This document shows, one piece after another, positions 47,774 through 57,331 of a stretch of DNA of 64,000 nt. The DNA lies in the NCBI RefSeq assembly GCF_007004725.1, contig NZ_ML660161.1:62001-126000 (forward strand), written 5' to 3'. The number at the start of each line of letters is the position of its first letter. The stretch's first letter is position 1. This DNA is from Aliikangiella coralliicola (GTDB lineage Bacteria; Pseudomonadota; Gammaproteobacteria; Enterobacterales; Kangiellaceae). Both the position numbers and the translations under genes were made by a program. A model generated the notes under the pieces. That model saw nothing but the letters and a program-made list of their open reading frames with translations, had not been told where the DNA came from and ran no database searches.

Positions 47774-47923
47774 TCGATCTTCCTTATTGAAAAGTGTCGC
47801 TGGGTAAAGGTATTTACATTCTAGTTAATTTTATTCGTAGGAAAAAGCTCAATCACTGAATTTAAAGGGGCAATTGAACTTATTTTCAGTGAGTCTGGCT
47901 TATTTTCTTTACCAGGCGGTGTG

Positions 47924-50701
47924 TTATTGACTTGCTGCTATCTGCAATGAAACGGTATCTGTATTTTCAAACAGCGCTTTGGCATAGCGATATAATTCAT
48001 TTACTGTGATTTGCTTGAGTGCCGCAAAGACCTTGGCTTCGTAGTCTAATGGTTTACCGCTTCGAAAGTTTAATTTTACAATCTCGAAAGCCTGTGCCTC
48101 ATTGAGTGCTCTTGCACTGTATCTGGTTGATACTAACTGCTTTATCGTTTCAAATTCATCTGTCTTGAGTTGTTTTAACTGATTTAAATAATTCTTTTTA
48201 AAACGGCTAATCTCACCGAAAAGCTGATGGATGTCGGTATCTGGTGATTGAATGAAAAAATGAAGGTATGACTCATTTAACACGGTTTTATGGTTGACAG
48301 AAACAGAATATCCTAACGGGTTCTCTGTTCGAAACTGGCGAAAAAATGGCGCTTTTATTAAACTTGATAACAATCTGATTTTCGCTTCACTGTCGACATT
48401 GTGGTTTTTAGAAGTTAATGCGATGCTGACAGCTGAGTCCTGGTGTTCTGTCTCAACTTCAGAAGTTAATGAGCTTTCTGGCCACTGTGGACTCGTTGGC
48501 TTTCGATACCATGGCGTTCTTATTTTGTTAACTAGCTTTTTCCTGATCTGAATGTTCATTTTCTTAAATTTTCCAGCAGATATATTTCCATAAAAAACAC
48601 TGGTGACGCGCGCTTTGCTAAGATAGCGTTTGAGAAACTTTCGATAATTCTCTTGTGAAACTTGGTCGAGAAAGTGATAGGCAAATTGCTTTCTGGGAAC
48701 AACTCGTAAAATTTCGTTTTGCTGCTGTTGTAAAATATCTTTAACTCTCATATTTTTTTGTGTCTTGTATTGCAGCTTTTGGTGTTGAAAAGTAGAGAGC
48801 ATTTTGTTTGGCGAAAGGCTGGGAAATAAAATTTCTTGCAAAACTGATTCGAGTATCTGTTCTGATAACTCGTCTGGACTTGTCATGGTTACATGGAACC
48901 CACTGGGAGTGGTATTGACATATAAATCAATTAATGCCCACTCTGCAAGCTGTTGTAATTCTCTAAGTTGTTCGTCTAACCTGGTTACCCACAAGTGGTT
49001 AAGCACTCGATTTTTATCGGTGCGATTAGCTAGCGCACTATCGACAAATAGGGTAATTGCTGAAAACTGGCTTCCTGGCCGCATACTGGGAAAATACCGA
49101 CGAACAAACTTAGATGACTGAATCAGTTTCGCTTTGCGAAAATATTCTTCGCCACTATCTTCAACTAGTTCCGTTAAATAAGGTGATTTATCGGGCAAGC
49201 GAAACTGATAGTCTAACGCTTCTTTAAATTGCCACTTTAGCGGTTTAATTTCGTATCGCGTGCCATAGTAGTTCTCAATCTTCCCCGGTTCAAATTGTTT
49301 TGCATGAATAATTACTCGTAAATTTTCTGGTGAAAGTGCGTCTATAAAATTCATCGAGCTCATTTTGTCGAAACTGCTAATATGGTCTTGCGAAGTGAAA
49401 AATTGTGGTGGATTCGCTCGCAATAACCGACGTGATAAATTTCTTATTTTTTCGCCTGATAATACTTCTTCGGTTGTATGAAATTGTTTGTCTTTCATTT
49501 GCTTAAAAATTGAAAACTGTCTTAACTTGAGCCCTTTTGATTGAATAGTTGTCAGGTAGCTGTAGGTTGCGGTAAGAATTTTATCTGTTGACTGGAGACC
49601 TGCTTGCGTTAAGCGAAACTCAATATTGAAAAAATCGTAGTGTTCATCAACTGGCTCTGTTGAAGATTTTAGGCTCCAGATCAAAGCCTTACTCCGAAGA
49701 TAGTATTGTAAGCTGCCCGGTTGATTGCTATCAAATAACCAGGTAAAAAATCCCGCCACACTGCTCTTTTTTGGTGCCGCTGATGATGGGACTATAAAAT
49801 TCATGGTTAGTCTTTGCTGATTGGCATTAGGTTGTATTTTGATAAGAACGTTTTGGTGTTTTTTTGTTGTTGGAATAATCGTATTTACTTTTGTCAATTT
49901 TCCTTTATTTTTTATCTGTGAGAAATAGCGTTTGGCTAGCTGTGACATTTCCTCTACTGTTTTGGCTGAATGTAACGCCAATACCATATTTTCACTACCA
50001 TAATATTGATGGTAAAAATCTTTTAATGTTTGATGCAAGGTTGCATTTTTAGTGTCTTGTAGTGACTGAATATTTCCTGTCGAAAATTTTCGAAATGGAT
50101 GCTTTTTTGAAACGGTCAGACGAATAACTTCCCGGTTACGTCGATAAGAATCCTGATATTTTAACCTAAACTCCGCGTCGACAACTTGCCGCTCTTTGTA
50201 CATTGTTTCTTTTGAAAGTACGGGTGATTCAAATTGTGCGGAAAATCGATCAAGGGCCTGTTCAAATGCTAATTCCGGAACATAAAAGTAGTAGTTTGTT
50301 ACTTCGCGGGAAGTTGAAGCATTAGCGCCTCCGCCGACTTTTCCAATAAAGTCTCGGTAAGTTGAGACGCCGGGGTATCTTGCTGATCCTTTCGATATCA
50401 TATGCTCTAAAAGATGCGCGACGCCGGCCATGTTGTTGGGGTCGTGAAAGTAGCCCGCCGCCACCGATAACGACGCCGTTGCAAGTTTTGCTCTTGAGTC
50501 GCTTACAAGCAAAACTTTGATGCCATTTTCTAGTGTAATCAATTGATAGTCAGCAGGATCAGCGTCTCCTTTAATAATTGATATTTTGCCAGGGAATGTA
50601 GCTTTTAATTCGACCTCTGACTTGGCACTGGCAGTTGCTTTAGCGCCGCAAGCACTGGTCGAAACAAAAAATATAAATAGTAAGCACCGGAAAACGCGCA
50701 T
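47924..50701 (-). CDS. M16 (pitrilysin-type) metalloprotease
   Basis: 925 residues, the length of protease III. Exported: signal segment MRVFRCLLFIFFVSTSAC, with a Cys that could be lipidated, although Thr at -3 is not typical of a lipobox. The inverted zinc motif H96-L-L-E99-H100 (AHLLEHMISKG) is complete, and VVDAEFRLKYQD supplies the third ligand region about 75 residues later. The second half is a catalytically silent repeat, as in pitrilysin. It degrades peptides in the periplasm or on the outer membrane. Monodirectional with the M61 gene; divergent from the DUF938 gene. Confidence 0.9.
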   Translation of the reverse strand: MRVFRCLLFIFFVSTSACGAKATASAKSEVELKATFPGKISIIKGDADPADYQLITLENGIKVLLVSDSRAKLATASLSVAAGYFHDPNNMAGVAHLLEHMISKGSARYPGVSTYRDFIGKVGGGANASTSREVTNYYFYVPELAFEQALDRFSAQFESPVLSKETMYKERQVVDAEFRLKYQDSYRRNREVIRLTVSKKHPFRKFSTGNIQSLQDTKNATLHQTLKDFYHQYYGSENMVLALHSAKTVEEMSQLAKRYFSQIKNKGKLTKVNTIIPTTKKHQNVLIKIQPNANQQRLTMNFIVPSSAAPKKSSVAGFFTWLFDSNQPGSLQYYLRSKALIWSLKSSTEPVDEHYDFFNIEFRLTQAGLQSTDKILTATYSYLTTIQSKGLKLRQFSIFKQMKDKQFHTTEEVLSGEKIRNLSRRLLRANPPQFFTSQDHISSFDKMSSMNFIDALSPENLRVIIHAKQFEPGKIENYYGTRYEIKPLKWQFKEALDYQFRLPDKSPYLTELVEDSGEEYFRKAKLIQSSKFVRRYFPSMRPGSQFSAITLFVDSALANRTDKNRVLNHLWVTRLDEQLRELQQLAEWALIDLYVNTTPSGFHVTMTSPDELSEQILESVLQEILFPSLSPNKMLSTFQHQKLQYKTQKNMRVKDILQQQQNEILRVVPRKQFAYHFLDQVSQENYRKFLKRYLSKARVTSVFYGNISAGKFKKMNIQIRKKLVNKIRTPWYRKPTSPQWPESSLTSEVETEHQDSAVSIALTSKNHNVDSEAKIRLLSSLIKAPFFRQFRTENPLGYSVSVNHKTVLNESYLHFFIQSPDTDIHQLFGEISRFKKNYLNQLKQLKTDEFETIKQLVSTRYSARALNEAQAFEIVKLNFRSGKPLDYEAKVFAALKQITVNELYRYAKALFENTDTVSLQIAASQ

Positions 50702-50920
50702 TTACTTTAACCCACTGTATCCATATAACCTTGACTATAATTGCTATTAATTTAATTGTAGTCGGAATCCTCGCTGATTGAATTTTGCAGAGACAAATTC
50801 AATATTATTAGTACAGACCAAGAGGCGGTGAGCTTCTAAGATAATCGATGCTTCACTGCAAAATGACTGACAGCGGAAATCAAGTTATAGTCGAAACTCT
50901 TTTTTACGGGAATTTTAATC

Positions 50921-51517
50921 ATGTCTGGTAAGCCTTTTGCTGAATCTTGTGAGAGAAATCAGCAGCCAATCTTAGCGAAAATTAAATCACTACTGGTACC
51001 AAAAGACAAAGTATTGGAAATCGGCAGCGGTACTGGTCAGCATGCTGTTTTTTTTGCGCAGAATCTACCTGAAATTACTTGGTATACCAGTGACTTACCA
51101 GAAAATCATGCTGGTATTCAGGCTTGGATTAGCGATGCAAATCTAGATAATGTGGTGCAACCATTTCCGCTCGATTTACTGAATGATTCTTTACCTGAGG
51201 AAAAGTTTAACTGTATTTTCTCCGCAAATACCGCTCATATCATGCCATGGGCTGCTGTGGAGAAGATGTATCAATGCGCAGGAGAGGTTCTTTTATCCGG
51301 AGGCTTATTGATACTTTATGGACCTTTTAATTATCAGGGAGAGTATACGAGCGAGAGTAATCGCCGCTTTGATCAATGGTTGAAATCACGTTTTTCTCAC
51401 CAAGGGATCCGAAACTTTGAAGCATTACAAGATTTAGCACGAAATAATTCGTTATCATTGCGTCACGATTATGAAATGCCAGCCAACAATCGTATTTTAG
51501 TTTGGCAACGAGAATAA
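50921..51517 (+). CDS. DUF938 SAM-dependent methyltransferase-like protein
   Basis: 198 residues. A Rossmann methyltransferase fold with motif I VLEIGSGTGQHAVFFAQNLP, acidic loop TSDLPENHAGIQAWI, motif III-IV CIFSANTAHIMPW and the DUF938 signature LYGPFNYQGEYTSESNRRFDQWLKSR. The methyl acceptor is not known. It is followed 25 bases later by the secreted protease gene on the same strand, with its own ribosome binding site; the pairing is probably not functional. Confidence 0.9.
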   Translation: MSGKPFAESCERNQQPILAKIKSLLVPKDKVLEIGSGTGQHAVFFAQNLPEITWYTSDLPENHAGIQAWISDANLDNVVQPFPLDLLNDSLPEEKFNCIFSANTAHIMPWAAVEKMYQCAGEVLLSGGLLILYGPFNYQGEYTSESNRRFDQWLKSRFSHQGIRNFEALQDLARNNSLSLRHDYEMPANNRILVWQRE

Positions 51518-51542
51518 AATAATAACAATAAAGGAGTGGTTA

Positions 51543-53690
51543 ATGGCGCTTAAAGTTGCAAACTTATTGAATAAATTGATTGCTATTTTACTCTTTATTT
51601 TTTTGATAATTTCAGCGTTACCGCTTAAGGCACTCTCTGAACAAATACAGCAAAGTCGTTTAATAGAAAGACCGGAGAGTTTTACTACCAGGCAGTTGCC
51701 AGAGCTACCCGTCAATTATCTTCAATCTGTTAATCTACAGCAGCTAAATAAACAAGATAAAATCCGGGCGCAACAAAACCAGCCGTTTCGCTTTGCTATT
51801 CCAATTTTTCCACAACAATCAAAAGAAATGTCGGGAGAGTGGCAAGTTGTTGGTGAAATGGCTATCTGGCGTTTGAATATTGCTTCTACGCAAGCAAAGT
51901 CTTTCAACTTTGTGCTATCACAATTGACGTTACCTGAGAGTGCACAACTCTATTTTTATAATAAAAGTGCTCAGCAAGTATTGGGGCCTTATACAAAAGA
52001 CGATGTCGCCGGCAGTCAGGAATTTTGGTCTCCGTTGATAGAAGCATCGGAAGCGACCATTGAAATCAATGTTCCTGTCTCTGATAAACCTCAATTGAAT
52101 TTTGAAGTGTCGCAAATTAATCTGGGTTATCGTGATTGGCAACAGGCTAGCTTACCTGATAATGAATGCCATATTGATGTCGTCTGCTCGCAAGGTGATG
52201 ATTGGCGAGATCCTATTCGTTCTGTCGCGAGGTATACGATTAAAGGACAGTTTTTATGTACCGGCACATTGGTTAACAATACTTCCAATGATCGAACGCC
52301 TTATTTTTTGACCGCGAAACATTGTGAAGTGACCCCTTCGTCTGCAGCATCAATGATTTTTTATTGGAACTATCAGACATCAAGTTGCAATGGTGCGCGC
52401 AACGGCAGTCTCACTGATGTCCAATCGGGCGCGGCTTTTCGAGCAGCATCGGAGCATTCTGATTTCGCGCTGGTGGAGCTTAATAAAGTACCGCCAAGTC
52501 CGTTTAATGTCCATTGGTCTGGCTGGGATAGACGAAATTCGATTCCAGATATGGTTGCATCCATTCATCATCCTGGCGGTCTGGAAAAAAGTATTTCTCT
52601 TGATTTTGGACCATTTTCCAGGACGCAGAGATTTAGTGACTCTAACAATACAAATGGCGCTTATTTAAGAGTAACCAGCTGGGATGAAGGCTCGACTGCG
52701 CCGGGGTCATCCGGGTCTGGAATATGGAACTCTCAAGGACAACTAACCGGTACATTAACTGGTGGCTTTGCTTCCTGTCAGGCGCCACAAGAATCTGATT
52801 GGTATGGCAGAATGGCAGTCCACTGGGATGCGAATTTAAGTCAATCAGCACAAGTTAAAGCTTGGTTAGATCCTGAAACGACTGATGATTTAACCTTGGC
52901 TGGCGTTGACGAGTGCTCTCCTCCTGAAGTGTCGGTGACCGTTGAGCCGCAAAATATCAAGATTAATGAAGCTGCACGCTTTGTGATAAATAACGGCGAA
53001 GATAGCTATTTGTATCGATGGGATTTTAACGATGACGGGAGAATTGATTCAACCAGTGCCGCGCCTGAGTATACCTATGATTATTTATATAAAGGAAATT
53101 TACGTTTGAAAGTGGTCGCTGAAAACGGTTGCACCCAAACGCTAACCCGAGCGATATCTGTGTTGCCCCCGGAAGAAGAAATATTCCCATTGGCCGGTCG
53201 TCTTTCTTCCCGTTGGTCTCAGTCTCGCCGTGCAGACGATGGCTGGTTTATTGACTCAAATTCCTTTTTTGAAGGTGGGCTCAGCCTAAAGTCGAAACCC
53301 ATTAATAATTCGCAAAAAGCTGCAATCGAACTTATTCATAATTTTAACCACCCCACGGATAATTTCATCAGTTTTGCTGTTAAAACTTCTACAGAGTCTG
53401 GAAAAGATAAACTCAACTTTTACGTTGATAACCGCCTGGTTGATTCTTGGGATGGTGAAGTGCCATGGCAACTTAATTATTATCCGTTAGAACCAGGACT
53501 ACACATTCTTAGCTGGAGTTATGAAAAAGACAATCGAAATTCTGCAGGTGCTGATGCTGTCTGGATTGACGCTGTGAGTGGTATTACTCAGTCGAGTAGC
53601 GGTGGTGGGGCCGTTAATATTTATTCTTTATTGTTGCTAGTTTGCATTTGTTTCGTTGGTAGAAAAAGAAACAAGAACCAACTTTGTTGA
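51543..53690 (+). CDS. Secreted trypsin-fold protease, lysyl-endopeptidase-like, GlyGly-CTERM
   Basis: 715 residues. Signal peptide about 1-30, propeptide, then an S1 domain matching lysyl endopeptidase (ECHIDVVCSQGDDW, FLCTGTLVNNTSNDRTPYFLTAKHC). The triad is H260, D307 (EHSDFALVEL) and S390 (PGSSGSGIW). A PKD domain follows near 470-545 (YRWDFNDDGRIDSTSAAPEYTYDY), then a beta domain. The last ~33 residues are a GlyGly-CTERM sorting tail: SSGGGAVNIY, hydrophobic helix, basic GRKRNKN. Such tails are cleaved by rhombosortase during type II secretion. AAAGGAG precedes the ATG. An extracellular nutrient protease is likely. Confidence 0.9.
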   Translation: MALKVANLLNKLIAILLFIFLIISALPLKALSEQIQQSRLIERPESFTTRQLPELPVNYLQSVNLQQLNKQDKIRAQQNQPFRFAIPIFPQQSKEMSGEWQVVGEMAIWRLNIASTQAKSFNFVLSQLTLPESAQLYFYNKSAQQVLGPYTKDDVAGSQEFWSPLIEASEATIEINVPVSDKPQLNFEVSQINLGYRDWQQASLPDNECHIDVVCSQGDDWRDPIRSVARYTIKGQFLCTGTLVNNTSNDRTPYFLTAKHCEVTPSSAASMIFYWNYQTSSCNGARNGSLTDVQSGAAFRAASEHSDFALVELNKVPPSPFNVHWSGWDRRNSIPDMVASIHHPGGLEKSISLDFGPFSRTQRFSDSNNTNGAYLRVTSWDEGSTAPGSSGSGIWNSQGQLTGTLTGGFASCQAPQESDWYGRMAVHWDANLSQSAQVKAWLDPETTDDLTLAGVDECSPPEVSVTVEPQNIKINEAARFVINNGEDSYLYRWDFNDDGRIDSTSAAPEYTYDYLYKGNLRLKVVAENGCTQTLTRAISVLPPEEEIFPLAGRLSSRWSQSRRADDGWFIDSNSFFEGGLSLKSKPINNSQKAAIELIHNFNHPTDNFISFAVKTSTESGKDKLNFYVDNRLVDSWDGEVPWQLNYYPLEPGLHILSWSYEKDNRNSAGADAVWIDAVSGITQSSSGGGAVNIYSLLLLVCICFVGRKRNKNQLC

Positions 53691-53709
53691 TTCTTGTTTC
53701 AATTAAAGA

Positions 53710-54252
53710 TTAGTTATTCGATTCAGCTTTCTGAACAATAACTCGTTGACCTTTTTCATCAGTAACAACTTCACCAACAGGTGCTAATTCAAAAGGGCCT
53801 TCCCCAACTTTGACTGGAATAGTAAAAGGTTTTGCCATGGTTTTTCCATCTTGCTCAACGCTGGCAACCAGGTTGATGTAGTAAATACCATTTTGTGGTG
53901 CAATAACTTTTAACACCGGGAGCGATTCCCTTTGACCTGATTTTTGTAGCTGGCTAGTCCAGTTTGTGTTGCCATTGAGCCAGGTTAGCTTTTTAGCTGA
54001 TGCCATTTCAGATTTAACTGAAGATTTTGCTGCTGACTTAAAACTGACTTCAATTTCGATTTCTTCGCCGGCTTTAGGCGAAGAAGTCAAAACATTGTAG
54101 GTCATAGTTATTGGAGCGCCTGGTTTACTATAAGTGTGGCTCACTGGGCTTTTTTCGACTTGCGATACTACTCTCTGACCTGACTCGGAAGTGCAAGCCA
54201 TAAGTGCGCCACCCAATAGCGCTGCTAATCCAATTCGATTGATTGTGTTCAT
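53710..54252 (-). CDS. Lipoprotein of unknown function
   Basis: 180 residues from ATG 54252 (AGAGGATTAACA upstream). Lipobox LMAC at residues 18-21 (LLGGALMACTSES). The mature part is a beta-rich single domain (MTYNVLTSSPKAGEEIEIEVSF, YYINLVASVEQDGKTMAKPFTIPVKVG) resembling a small Ig-like fold. The open frame continues 140 codons upstream, but that part is the other-frame shadow of the metallopeptidase gene. It starts 10 bases after that gene ends, so the two form an operon; it may bind, anchor or regulate that protease. Confidence 0.8.
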   Translation of the reverse strand: MNTINRIGLAALLGGALMACTSESGQRVVSQVEKSPVSHTYSKPGAPITMTYNVLTSSPKAGEEIEIEVSFKSAAKSSVKSEMASAKKLTWLNGNTNWTSQLQKSGQRESLPVLKVIAPQNGIYYINLVASVEQDGKTMAKPFTIPVKVGEGPFELAPVGEVVTDEKGQRVIVQKAESNN

Positions 54253-54262
54253 TGTTAATCCT

Positions 54263-56437
54263 CTAATTTGCGCTAATGCTGACATCAATACAAGTGTCTT
54301 TACCGGCACCGCCGGTGATATTTGAGCGTTCATGGACATCCATAATATAGGTGCCAGGATCCAGGCTTCGGGTGACCGATTCGTCTCCACTTGCTTCGCC
54401 GCCAAATACGAACTGACCCTGTCGGTAAACATGGAAATTAGGGTTGTCGCCTGCAGATTTGCCGTTGGCGGTAAATTGATAACTGCCTGCAGTAGAAATA
54501 TCGACGCGGATAAATTGGCGGTTGCCAAGTTTGTTGTATGACCCGTTATCGCCAAAGCTGCAAACTTCAATGCTACCGCCGCCAATAGTGATAGCTTTGT
54601 AGACAGGTAGGTTTCTGGCATCGCCACCGTTGTTGGTTTCTGTTGAACCAAAATCGTCTGCAGCGATAACACTTTGTGAAGCTAGTAGTGCATCAATCGC
54701 GCTGGCGTTTGCTGGAGATTCAACTTTGATTTGATTAGCTAAAGAAAATATCGATGTTAATGCATCGGTTGTTTTTTCACCGTTAATTAATGCCTGGTAA
54801 ATTGGTCCGAAACCCAGCGATAGGTTGTCTGCACCGTCATTGTTAGAATCGTAAATATCGTATAACAAGGATTGTACTGTGAATTCGGAAAACCAACCTT
54901 GATTGGAAGTTGGGTTTGATTCAACATTGATATTAAAGCCCTGGCTTTGGCCGCTGCCAAATGAATCTCGGTAGAAAGAGTCATCGGTAATAATACCCGA
55001 AAGCGCGTTTCCAAATCCTTCACCGACTGCAACTCGCATATCAAGTTTATCGCTACCGCTGTGAGAACCACCCAACGAGTCTGAACGAGATAGTCGACCT
55101 TCAAAGTAATGTCCCCATTCGTGAACAACAACATGGCCGTCATATTCATCAGTGTCACTATTGGCGTCTCCTAAAATAAAGACTTCAGTGCCATTGAAGT
55201 GGGAAGTTGAGATCTGACCTTGAGACGTATCACCGTTGACCGCGACGTTGTTAATACTCCAGTTAATTTTCAACGCAGCCAGAGCGACAGTACTGTCAAC
55301 AGCGACAATTTTTTCGTGCGCTTCATAGACTGAATCCAGAATAGCGAAAGGTGCCGCAACTCGAGTATTGCCGTAGCTTGAACCTGTCCATCCAGAAGCC
55401 GCATTAATATTTAAAGTGACGGGCGAAGTATTCACCGCTTGAATTGCGGAATCCATTGCATAAAGCGCCTGACTATTAGTGTTATCCACAATGGTGGTGT
55501 CCCAGGTTGGCACTGCACCGGTTTTCTTGAGCTCAGCTTTAACACGGACGACATAGCTTGTTGATGGGTCAACATCAAAACTGTAGTCACCATTTGCGTC
55601 ACTAGTGGTAGTTTGCAAAATAGAAGCTTTGCTTTCGTTTAATAATTCTACCGTCGCGCCTCGAACAGGTGCCTGAAAGGTGTTGTTATAATCCAGGCCG
55701 TCGGTTGACGTATTGTGAGGAACGTGATCATAGGTCACTTTTCCTGATAGTGCCACGGTTGCTGGTTGATTGATTATGGTAACAGTTACTTCATCCGCTG
55801 CCGTTACACTCGCTGAATCTGTTACTGTTAGCCTGAAACCGAGTTCGGTGGTTTGATTATCAGGAACATCGGGGGCTGTGAAGCTAGCCGTTGCCATATT
55901 GGCATTGGTCAGAGTCACCGAGTCACCGCTGATTTGTTCCCATAAGTAGTTTGTGATCAAGACATCATCACTACTTCCTGTGCCGTTTAAAGATACAGTT
56001 GTCGCCTCGACCGCTTGAAAATCAGCGGGTGCAACAGCCTGAGGTGGCATATCTGGGGTAATGGTAACAACGACGGTATCGGAGTTGGTCGCGCCATCGT
56101 CATCAGTGACCGTTAATTGGAATGTTAATTGAGTGTTTGCGGCAACGTCAGGTGCAGTAAATGAAGCGCTGGCCATACTGGCATTATTTAAAGTAACACT
56201 TGGCGTGCCAGCTGTTTGTGTCCAAGCATAAGTTGCGATCGAACCGTCAGAATCACTACTACCGCTTCCATCTAAAGTTACTGTCGTTGCTTCTACAGCA
56301 TTAAAATCCGCTGGAGCCGCAGCATTGGGTGCCTGGTTTGCTGGAGGTGTGGTTGTTCCACCACCGCCGCCTCCACCGCCACAGGCGATTATGCCGCTCA
56401 ATAAAATGGCCGCCAAGGGATTGGTTATTTTCTTCAT
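54263..56437 (-). CDS. PKD-domain zinc metallopeptidase lipoprotein
   Basis: 724 residues from ATG 56437 (AGG upstream). Lipobox with Cys19 (LSGIIAC) followed by eight glycines, a flexible tether. Two tandem PKD/Ig-like repeats at about 38-225 share the DFxAVEATTVxLxGxGSSD opening. A carboxypeptidase-regulatory-like domain spans about 230-305. A metallopeptidase region follows with HEWGH (H439, E440, H443; GHVVVHEWGHYFEG). A C-terminal PPC-like beta domain ends SLDPGTYIMDVHERSN. Probably an outer-membrane-anchored surface protease. Co-transcribed with the next lipoprotein gene. The peptidase family beyond the HEXXH motif is not certain. Confidence 0.82.
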   Translation of the reverse strand: MKKITNPLAAILLSGIIACGGGGGGGGTTTPPANQAPNAAAPADFNAVEATTVTLDGSGSSDSDGSIATYAWTQTAGTPSVTLNNASMASASFTAPDVAANTQLTFQLTVTDDDGATNSDTVVVTITPDMPPQAVAPADFQAVEATTVSLNGTGSSDDVLITNYLWEQISGDSVTLTNANMATASFTAPDVPDNQTTELGFRLTVTDSASVTAADEVTVTIINQPATVALSGKVTYDHVPHNTSTDGLDYNNTFQAPVRGATVELLNESKASILQTTTSDANGDYSFDVDPSTSYVVRVKAELKKTGAVPTWDTTIVDNTNSQALYAMDSAIQAVNTSPVTLNINAASGWTGSSYGNTRVAAPFAILDSVYEAHEKIVAVDSTVALAALKINWSINNVAVNGDTSQGQISTSHFNGTEVFILGDANSDTDEYDGHVVVHEWGHYFEGRLSRSDSLGGSHSGSDKLDMRVAVGEGFGNALSGIITDDSFYRDSFGSGQSQGFNINVESNPTSNQGWFSEFTVQSLLYDIYDSNNDGADNLSLGFGPIYQALINGEKTTDALTSIFSLANQIKVESPANASAIDALLASQSVIAADDFGSTETNNGGDARNLPVYKAITIGGGSIEVCSFGDNGSYNKLGNRQFIRVDISTAGSYQFTANGKSAGDNPNFHVYRQGQFVFGGEASGDESVTRSLDPGTYIMDVHERSNITGGAGKDTCIDVSISAN

Positions 56438-56503
56438 GATATGCCTCATTATTAATATCAGATTTTTGAGATATTAGACTGTTTGGTTATATTTGTCGGT
56501 GTA

Positions 56504-57319
56504 CTATTTTACAAATTTTCGACTTAATATTGATGAATCTGAAAATTCAATAAATTTTTCCTTATTTAACAAGCGACTAACGCTTGTTAATTCAAATTCA
56601 TTAACTAAGCTTGGTAAAACTTGTTGTAGAAAAGCCAAAGTTTCAGGGTAAGGATGGCATATAATGACGACTTTTCCACGAAATTGAGCAATCCGTTTCG
56701 CCCGCTCCAACCTGTCTTTAAGAATGTTGGTTAATTCTTCCCCTTTTTCATTGGTGTGGTGATCAAGAAATATATCTCGGCCAATTGTCGGTAATCCAAG
56801 TTTTTCTGCGACGTTTTCAGCAATTGATGCTTCGCTGGTCTTAGAATCCAGAAAGTACCAGTTCTTTTGTTTGGCCAAAATCATTAACCAGGCCATCTTC
56901 TCCGGATCTTGCGTTAACAGGCTGCCCATATGATTGTTAAAGCCTACCAGGTTTGGAATGGAACCTGCGTTGGTTAAAAAAGTATTTTTAAATTCACTGA
57001 CTGCCATGTTAGAAAAAAGCGCACCGGGGCCGAGCAAGTCAGGACGAGTTTCCGCTTCCATTGGCAGGTGCATAATAACTTCATGACCTCGTTGATTGGC
57101 AAGCTCCGATATCTTTTTAGCGTGGGGGGTGTGAGGCAATATCGCCATGGTTAATGTCGCCGGCAGCGCTACCATTTGTCGGGCGATAACGGAATTGTCG
57201 CCCAGATCATCAACGACAATTGAAATTTTGGGTTTCTGCTGAGTGGGGATACCGATTGAATTCGACCAGGCAAATGGCGATACCAAAAACACCAATGTGA
57301 TTAAAATACTTCTTATCAA
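56504..57319 (-). CDS. yibQ: YibQ, divergent polysaccharide deacetylase
   Basis: 271 residues with a signal peptide (about 1-19, FAWS). NodB-like fold of the divergent group: ISIVVDDLGDN (metal Asp), TMAILPHTPHAKKISELANQRGHEVIMHLPMEA, GFNNHMGSLLTQD and DIFLDHHTN. In E. coli and Pseudomonas yibQ follows a CtpA/EnvC region and is thought to act on cell-wall material. Starts 12 bases after ctpA, so one operon. The activity is not proven. Confidence 0.92.
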   Translation of the reverse strand: MIRSILITLVFLVSPFAWSNSIGIPTQQKPKISIVVDDLGDNSVIARQMVALPATLTMAILPHTPHAKKISELANQRGHEVIMHLPMEAETRPDLLGPGALFSNMAVSEFKNTFLTNAGSIPNLVGFNNHMGSLLTQDPEKMAWLMILAKQKNWYFLDSKTSEASIAENVAEKLGLPTIGRDIFLDHHTNEKGEELTNILKDRLERAKRIAQFRGKVVIICHPYPETLAFLQQVLPSLVNEFELTSVSRLLNKEKFIEFSDSSILSRKFVK

Positions 57320-57331
57320 AATTTAGCGCTC

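Noticed and set aside
54253-54672. 140-codon N-terminal extension of the small lipoprotein gene
   Set aside because: It overlaps the metallopeptidase gene in another frame and has no signal or homology; ATG 54252 has a ribosome binding site and a lipobox.
56340-56385. Run of glycine codons as a repeat or slippage site
   Set aside because: Eight Gly after the lipid Cys is a common tether in lipoproteins; the codons are mixed (ggc, ggt, gga), so simple slippage is unlikely.
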